From positions 35,336 through 99,335 of the forward strand of contig JAMYHX010000112.1 of NCBI GenBank assembly GCA_025529335.1: DNA of 64,000 nt. Direction: 5' to 3'. The notes under the pieces are model-generated. The model had not been told where the DNA came from and searched no databases. It saw only the letters and a program-made list of their open reading frames with translations. The stretch comes from Rhizopus sp. PT2906. Taxonomy: Eukaryota; Mucoromycota; Mucoromycetes; Mucorales; Rhizopodaceae. The stretch's first letter is position 1; each line of letters starts with the position of its first letter. Shown piece after piece: positions 58,136-64,000 of the stretch. A program made the translations under genes and the position numbers.

Positions 58136-60748
58136 GAAAATTAAAGTTGATCTCTGTTTTCGAACGACTTTCGAGCAATCTAAAAAGAAAAAAGTAAATA
58201 TTCAAGCGCTTAATATTAATAAAATGCTGTACTTTAGAGGTCGTTTCCATTTCTCATAGACAGGAGGAGTAATAAAATATGCAGAGTAAATCCTTTGGTT
58301 TGCTATATAGAAAGATCAAATCAGTTTCTTCAAAAAGATTAACGATGCATGTTCATGGAGCATATTACGTTGTACCATGTCAAACACAGTAAAGAATAAT
58401 GGAGAGTTGGAAATGCCCACTTTCCTTTATTTTTTAAAAAAGAAGAACGGAATTTGAACACGGGAGAGAAACAATCAAATGAAAACGCGTCCAATGAGTA
58501 GGAAGGATCAGAAGATAAAGAGCTACATCAATATGAATTCTTTTGACAAGTAAATGTTTGACAAAGTGCGCACTGGTCCAATGTATAATTACTATGCTCT
58601 TGTATGATTATGATGAACACGATTTTATGGCGTATTTCAAAAATTCGGAAACAATGTGATATTTCATTCATATTCACATTTTGATAGGAGAAAGAGTTGC
58701 TTTGTTGTCAAATAGATCCACATCAAAGAATTCCCTCCGCTGATGATTGGTATAGGTGACTTCATCACCAACAGAAATCCACGCGTCATATCTGTGATAA
58801 CTCTAGTGGGGTATTCCACTCTGTGCTAGCTTTGGCTTATAGGTTACTGAAGTGAAGAAGATACCGCAAGTAGAAACGAGACGGAACCCATGCTTGAGTA
58901 CTCATAGACAAACTGTAAATCAAGCACAGTGACTGAATGGTCGATGTCAAGACCTAACCGTTCGACTTGCATAGGCCTCTCTCTGTTTCTCTTCCCGCAG
59001 CCAAGTTGTCATTTTTATGGGATCAAGCAGGAAGTTAAAGTGATTGATCGCTTGAGAAGGAATCGATTGAAACTATTTGTTCAGTAGCTAACGAAACATA
59101 AAAAGCTTCTCTTACAGATTTATTCGCTTGCATTGCAAAATACAGAGACAAGAACTATCAAGTATGAAAAAAAGGGGGTTATAAATCGGCATGATTGAAG
59201 TATTATCTTTGTTTATAATGAGTAAAGCAGAGGTATTTATACTTTTTAACACTTGTGAATAATGACGATAGCTGTTCACTGTGCATGCTACTGTTAGCAT
59301 TCAATTAAAATAAGAATGACTAGGAAGAACCTTTTAGTTCTACTAGATCATTAATTCAGTATGTATGAAGGTGTCTTGTTGATGAGATAGTACCTGATCT
59401 AGCAGTGATTATCAAATAAGGAGCCACTGATCCAAACGCAGGAGCACGGGTGTTTTATTGAAATATTGTAGCAGCGCTCTAAGGATGAAAAATCACATAT
59501 TACAGTTATGATAAAACAGCTGTTATCAGACAGTAGTTATAGTGTTCTGTTAAGGTATGAAAATGGGAACGTATTGATTTATGAAACTGTCAACTATTTT
59601 TAATCTGCCAACCAATGAATAGGGCTCTTTTATGTTTACTATGCGTTTAGTACTTGATAGACATACATTGTTAGTTTTATGCCTGTGTTTAAGGTCACAA
59701 AACTACAAAAAAAAAGATCTTTCTTTGCATGTAACAATAGACAAAGGTTCAGGGGATAAGATATCTAACAATGTACAAGCTGAATACGATGAGCGAAAGC
59801 AAAAATTTATGCTGGACAGGAACAACAAACAGTCGGTTACCGCGTATGATTACCTGAGCATCACTTGAACACTTTTATTAAGAAAAGTTATTCATATCAA
59901 CAACAGCTCAATTCGACTGAAAACATAAAGAGAATATATAAGAATAGCTATTATAGTGTGTGAATTAAATCTTTATGCTGAATGATATTATGTAATGGAA
60001 GATCTACATTAGTCTGAAATGTATCATCAATATAATCAAGTAAAAGGGTTCAAAATTGACCTACGATTTGCTGTTGATACAGAAGCTGGAGTAGAAACTG
60101 GATGTGGAGCAGCCGCCAAAGGAAATACCCTATGTTCAATATGACGAGGCGAAACTTTCAACGAGAAGCTAAAGAATTTGTTGACCTGAATCTCAATACG
60201 GATCATAAAGCTTCTTATAAAAACAAGGTCTCTGATTAGATGCTGTACCTGTCAGCACATCCACTCCTCCTCCCCGTAGTTGCATAAATCACTGATACCT
60301 CAACCTTTTCTCCCTCTGTAATATTGAATATAAATAAGGTCCACAGCTATCAAATATATTGTTGTGGCCAAAAAAAAAGCATTTGGACAAAGTGGTAATA
60401 AAATTTCCTTTTTCGAGTCAAAGATCGTCCAATGGACAGTGAAGCCACATAGTATCTAATGCTTTAATTTTATTGGATATTACTTACCCCCCTGTTAATG
60501 ATGGCTGTTTGGGTATCAAAAAAGTCATCGGGGTATCAAGTTTGATGGGTAATTAAGTTCATCTTGACACAAAAGAACAATAGGACGTAGTACAGTAAGC
60601 AAACAATCATGCATATGGGTTTTAATTACAAGAAGGGGTTTATTAGTAAAATATAAAGAAGAAGAAAGAGGAAGAGGAGGAGAAGAAGAAGAAGGGGAAA
60701 GAAGATACATGATGAAAAAAGGGTATAGTTATAAAATTACAAGATTAT
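58136..60748. other. 2.6-kb gene-poor region with decayed coding fragments
   Basis: Mostly non-coding. Two fragments look formerly coding: minus strand 58674-58802 (YDAWISVGDEVTYTNHQRRE...) and plus strand 60049-60189 (FKIDLRFAVDTEAGVETGCG...). Neither has a start, and stops flank both. A plus-strand open frame at 59632-59868 has no recognised motif. The right part (60650-60710) is GA-rich. Confidence 0.4.
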
Positions 60749-61411
60749 TTAAAAAGTATCATCAAGACTAACAGAAGGGAGGATGGTATTGACATCGAAA
60801 TTTAAGCTTTTCAAAAAGCGAACCATTTCTTCATAACTAATGTAAAGATCCCAATGTAAAAATCTTAGAAAAGCTAATTCCATACGAGTAATTTCTTTTA
60901 TTGACCAAACATCCCCGGTCGCACGGACAACTTGTTTAGTAGACAAACAACGATCTTCACTGTATTTACTCGCAATTAAAAGGGATGCTACGAAAATACG
61001 ATGGGCAGCTTCTGGCTCTGCTTTATAACCTAAGTAAGACTAAGTATATATGATCGTTATCATCATCATCATCATTTGGTATTACCTGCAGGAAGGCATC
61101 TTCTGAATCGTTGCACATACATCAGGGCCATCACCAAGTGAACGGGTTGTACGTCACACTTTTCAGTGATTAATGAAATGAAAGGGATAAGATCGGGTAA
61201 ATGACTTGATCTTTTTTGTATTTCTCCAGTTGTAGTAGTAATAGTTTTTGTTGTTGTTTCTGGTGTTGAATCAGTCGTATTAGAATAAAAGATAGCATCA
61301 AAAGAAGAGGATGCGAAATCTGATGATAGGTTAGCTTTTATTAAAAAAAGTTCTTGTATATGCTTCTTTACCAATGAACCCAGGTGGAATATCTCTTCTT
61401 GTGACAACTGG
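60749..61411 (-). CDS. PHO80/PCL-type cyclin
   Basis: Last exons are clear: HLPDLIPFISLITEKCDVQP and HLVMALMYVQRFRRCLPAG, then AHRIFVASLLIASKYSED, and CLSTKQVVRATGDVWSIKE with MELAFLRFLHWDLYISYEE. This is a cyclin-box with the Pho80-like W-x-L-x-I/V-S-E-E-x-F. The C-terminal tail is short. Cyclins of this group bind Pho85-type kinases in phosphate or cell-cycle control. The 5' exon is not resolved: the long exon begins after an acceptor-like TCTCCACCAG near 61408 and no in-frame ATG precedes it. An IS630-type transposon end lies within 110 bp upstream. Confidence 0.8.
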
Positions 61412-61508
61412 TGGAGAAATAAGCATGTCTAGCTTAAAGTGGGCAAAGTGCCAAAAAGAAAAAAAAGAAAAAAGAAGAAAAAAGAGAGAGAGTGGAGTGA
61501 GTCATTTA
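61412..61508. promoter_or_regulatory. 5' region of the cyclin gene
   Basis: Contains a poly-pyrimidine tract (on the minus strand) and a candidate ATG near 61513 that is followed by a CT-rich open frame. The first cyclin exon or UTR intron probably lies here. Confidence 0.3.
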
Positions 61509-62290
61509 TACAGTCCGGCTAGTGGATATTATCGGTTACAAAAAAAGTAATTGTCGGTCATAGAAAAATGGAATTGTCGGTTACAAAAAGATATGAATAA
61601 AACATAATGAGAGGAAAATACGCTGCTAGGTTTAATTCATAGCGCTTAACCATATAGCGTTTTGATTCTCGTAACATTTCAGTTGATTTGTAGTTAAAAT
61701 TAGTAGATATTCATTCAAGGAAAGGCTTAGAATAGTGTTCGTTTATAGCAATTTATAATTTGACGTTTGGAATGAAAGCAAAAGCTATAAGGATCACTAA
61801 AACGAACATCATTACATGCATCACCAATTCTACAAGATAATGTCTCTTCTTTCATCAAGCGATGACGCTTCATTTCTACTTTCACTAAGACCCCAGAACT
61901 GTTCAATAGGATTTAGCTCAGGCGAGTAAGAAGGGGGGGGAGATACATTACTCTATGACCTCTAGCTTCGATTTTTCGAATCATCGGTTTCGATTTATGG
62001 ATACTAGCATTATCCCATCACTAAATAACTGTCCTTTAAAGATTCATCCTCATCCATAATATCAAGGAACTCATTGACAAACTTAATAAAATGAGCAGCT
62101 GTTGTACCTTTTGGAGCTGGTTTTACATCAACTACACTGGTGTCATTCTCCTGAGTTCCTTCGTCGTCGTTTAGTCAAGTTTTATTAACTAAATAACTCT
62201 TGCGGCTAGCTACTGTTTCAAGCACAACAGGTCTGTAATTTCTGTTAAGACAGCTTCCATGGGATCATAAACTCTTTTACCATGCTTTTT
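61509..62290 (-). mobile_element. Tc1/mariner-IS630 element remnant with one terminus
   Basis: The right-to-left coding trace is: TVASRKSYLVNKT, stop, LNDDEGTQENDTSVVDVKPA, KGTTAAHFIKFVNEFLDIMD, then (frame changes) DNASIHKSKP, and SPELNPIEQFWGL, after which FCFHSKRQI appears. These are the second Asp (DNASIH) and Glu/Asp (NPIEQFW) segments of an IS630-type transposase. Frame changes near 62010 and 61900 disable it. The left end starts TACAGTCCGGCTAGTGG at 61509 and holds three direct repeats (TCGGTTACAAAAA, TTGTCGGTCATAGAAAAA, TTGTCGGTTACAAAAAG). It differs in sequence from the element at 27.5 kb. Confidence 0.75.
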
Positions 62291-62720
62291 TTTAAATACG
62301 CGAAACTACTACGCGTGTTCCTGAAATATAAAATCAAAGAAATTGAATGCACTTTTACTTTTTTTTTTTTTATTCAAGTACTACAGTGCCTCCGATTGCG
62401 TATAAACGCAAACGTTATTAAGCATGAGATCCATAATCGTTTACTCTCTTCTCAAAAATACAGCTGTATCGAGCTTAAAATTTTTCCAAAGATGACAAAG
62501 ATGAAAGTGAAGCCACGGATCAAGAGGGAAATAGCCACGATCCTTTTCAGACAGAAATTCCTACTTCGTTGCAGCAATGAAGTGCATGTCGGTTGATTTA
62601 TGCATGAACTAGTCTTTAATAATTCAGAAAAAGCAGACATTGTTGGGACAGAATTGAACAAGAAGCTATAGATATTTTATTTATATAATTATAGAAGATG
62701 CAGAGAATTGAAAAGTAGCA
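62291..62720. other. Spacer between IS630 remnant and family gene
   Basis: AT-rich; short open frames on both strands without recognised motifs. Confidence 0.35.
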
Positions 62721-63447
62721 TTATTTTTTAGCAGGCTCATTCTTGCACTCGGTCTCCCAAAATATATAGGAGGCGGGGATTGTTGAGGCAGAGGCAGTGG
62801 ACAGACTTGGAAGGTTTAGAGAGGGGAGCGTATTGCCAACATCCAATTCAAACATTGCTTCATTAATATGTTTTGTTTGGTCAATGAGAAAAGACTAAAT
62901 TGCAATAGAAAAATAAGAGAAATACACTAATTACTATACGAACTTGATTGTTCATCCAACCCAAATATTGATCTGTTCATATCAATAGACATCTTTGTTG
63001 CCTCATTAGTATTGTCGCCACTACAAACATAACCATAGATTCATCAATCATCTGTTTGTTTGACCTCATTTGCTTTTATCTACTTACTCAATCATTTCAA
63101 TATTTGTGGAATCAAGTAATATGTCAAATAATGCAGCGAATCTTCGGTAGATAGTTAGTTCAGATTCTTCTTTGGACAATGACCAGCGTGCGAAATTCCT
63201 AACACTATCAAAAGTAGATACTGCATTTTTAGATATACATGTATTGTACTTTTCCACTTTCGACTTACATTTGTTCAACTATTAAAAGCATAATGTATGG
63301 CTGTTGGCTGCTTTGCTTGCTTTTAGAAAGCACATGTTTTTGCTCGTCAATATATTCCAAAATCTCATCTGTATTTCTCAAGACTAACAGGCGATTCAAG
63401 ATATTGTTCGATTTATCGTTTAAGCCAGGATAGTTGTTAATATTCAT
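62721..63447 (-). CDS. Expanded uncharacterised family member, four-exon model
   Basis: Exon 1 starts MNINNYPGLNDKSNNILNRL and ends IVEQ with an AT|GTAAGT donor. Exon 2 begins after GATAG with VRNFARWSLSKEESELTIYR and RFAALFDILLD. Exon 3 (after TTTGTAG) reads GDNTNEATKMSIDMNRSIFG. A last exon from about 62900 reads FLIDQTKHINEAMFELDVGN to a stop at 62721, including STASASTIPASYIFWETECK. The exon 2 start and [ES]SE[LM]T[IV]YRR[FL]A[AS]L[FL]DIL motif match the decayed locus at 28.8-29.5 kb. The junction between exons 3 and 4 does not keep phase with any GT donor I can find, so the gene may be slightly damaged. It lacks the E-W-K part. Function unknown. Confidence 0.45.
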
Positions 63448-64000
63448 GCTTTTTTCTTCATCTTGTTATATTTCTGGTATTTGTATATAAGAACAATAGG
63501 AGTCAATAGCTAACAATTACTATTCTTTATTCAAAGTTGAGAGAAGAACTAATAAATGGGGATACGACCCGAATATCTATAAAGGATAACGACTGTAAAT
63601 GTCTGACGTCGTCTATTAGCTGAGAATGAGTAAATAGAGAATTAAGACAGGATTACCGCTTATAAGCTAAGTCTACTCTATATTTCCCTTCTTTTTTTTT
63701 TTCTCCTAAGGTAAGCACTTGGTAAAAAAAAAAAAAAAACGCTTTTACTAACAAAAAAAAAATAACTCTTGGTGACATGGTTTTAACAAAGTTTTAATAG
63801 ACTAGTAACTATGGTTATTTGAATACATTGTTGTACGGTATTAGCTTATGCAAGGTAAAAACGTTAAACGTCATTTTGAATACTGTTGCTAATAAACTCT
63901 CTTATATATAGTCTACTTTTATTTTTTCTAAGATGCTATCATACCATTCAAATAAAAGGTAAAAGTTATACACTATTTTAAAAAGATCATCTTTACTAAC
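63448..64000. other. Right-edge non-coding region
   Basis: Poly-A/T runs (63690-63770) and stops in all frames. Probably promoter of the family gene and spacer. Confidence 0.4.

Noticed and set aside
59632..59868. Plus-strand open frame of 78 codons as a gene
   Set aside because: No recognised motif, unusual hydrophobic start, and it lies in a region full of decayed sequence.

Overview
This window looks like a stretch of nuclear genome from an early-diverging fungus, most likely Mucoromycota (Mucorales type). The reasons are: dense eukaryotic genes cut by many 45-80 bp GT-AG introns; AT-rich spacers full of poly-T/CT tracts; polyglutamine runs written with CAA/CAG; fungal-type proteins (FLILHELTA/Mrx11, HMT1-like ABC transporter, exo-beta-1,3-glucanase, PHO80-type cyclin); and genes found in Mucoromycota but lost from budding yeast (LAMTOR1-type Ragulator anchor, NOPCHAP1, NDUFAF4-like, FANCJ, ADAM protease). 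No rRNA, tRNA or CRISPR array was seen. The assignment is by recognition only; no search was run.

Layout. 1-6.5 kb: tail of an Erf2-like palmitoyltransferase, a Mediator-tail-like protein, Mrx11, a stand-alone PRMT3 zinc-finger protein, DNA polymerase alpha subunit B, LAMTOR1 and an FCP1/SCP-type phosphatase. 6.9-15.3 kb: mitochondrial ribosomal protein uL14m, a FAR1-like fragment, dihydrofolate reductase, dephospho-CoA kinase, the U-box E4 ligase UFD2 and NOPCHAP1. 15.3-17.3 kb is a large gene-poor gap. 17.3-27.1 kb: CK2 beta, a bHLH factor, mitochondrial dynamin MGM1, ribosomal uL1, PP2A catalytic subunit and proteasome beta3. 27.4-31.4 kb is an accessory island with a broken Tc1/mariner-IS630 transposase and a decayed member of an expanded uncharacterised family. 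31.4-41 kb: DsbA-like protein, HMT1-type ABC transporter, methyltransferase, NTF2-like protein, exo-glucanase and Ypt1. 41-44.3 kb is a second accessory island. 44.3-52.9 kb: NDUFAF4-like, TRAPP Trs23, FANCJ helicase and ADAM protease. 53.1-55.6 kb is a third island with a Fanzor (eukaryotic TnpB) remnant beside a Helitron remnant. 55.6-58.1 kb holds an uncharacterised KH-like gene. 58.1-64 kb has decayed sequence, a cyclin, a second IS630 remnant and another expanded-family gene.

The core genes are housekeeping and mostly unrelated in pathway, packed so tightly that several convergent pairs overlap at their stop codons. The biology worth pursuing is in the islands: (i) a Fanzor/TnpB RNA-guided-nuclease relic next to a Helitron relic; (ii) at least three loci of a Mucoromycota-type family whose surviving motifs (an Asp strand followed by E-x-K or D-K) suggest a PD-(D/E)XK nuclease fold; (iii) two nearly identical 35-bp transposon-end-like sequences 14 kb apart. 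Gene models were spliced by eye. Exon boundaries given to the base were checked for phase; others are approximate.
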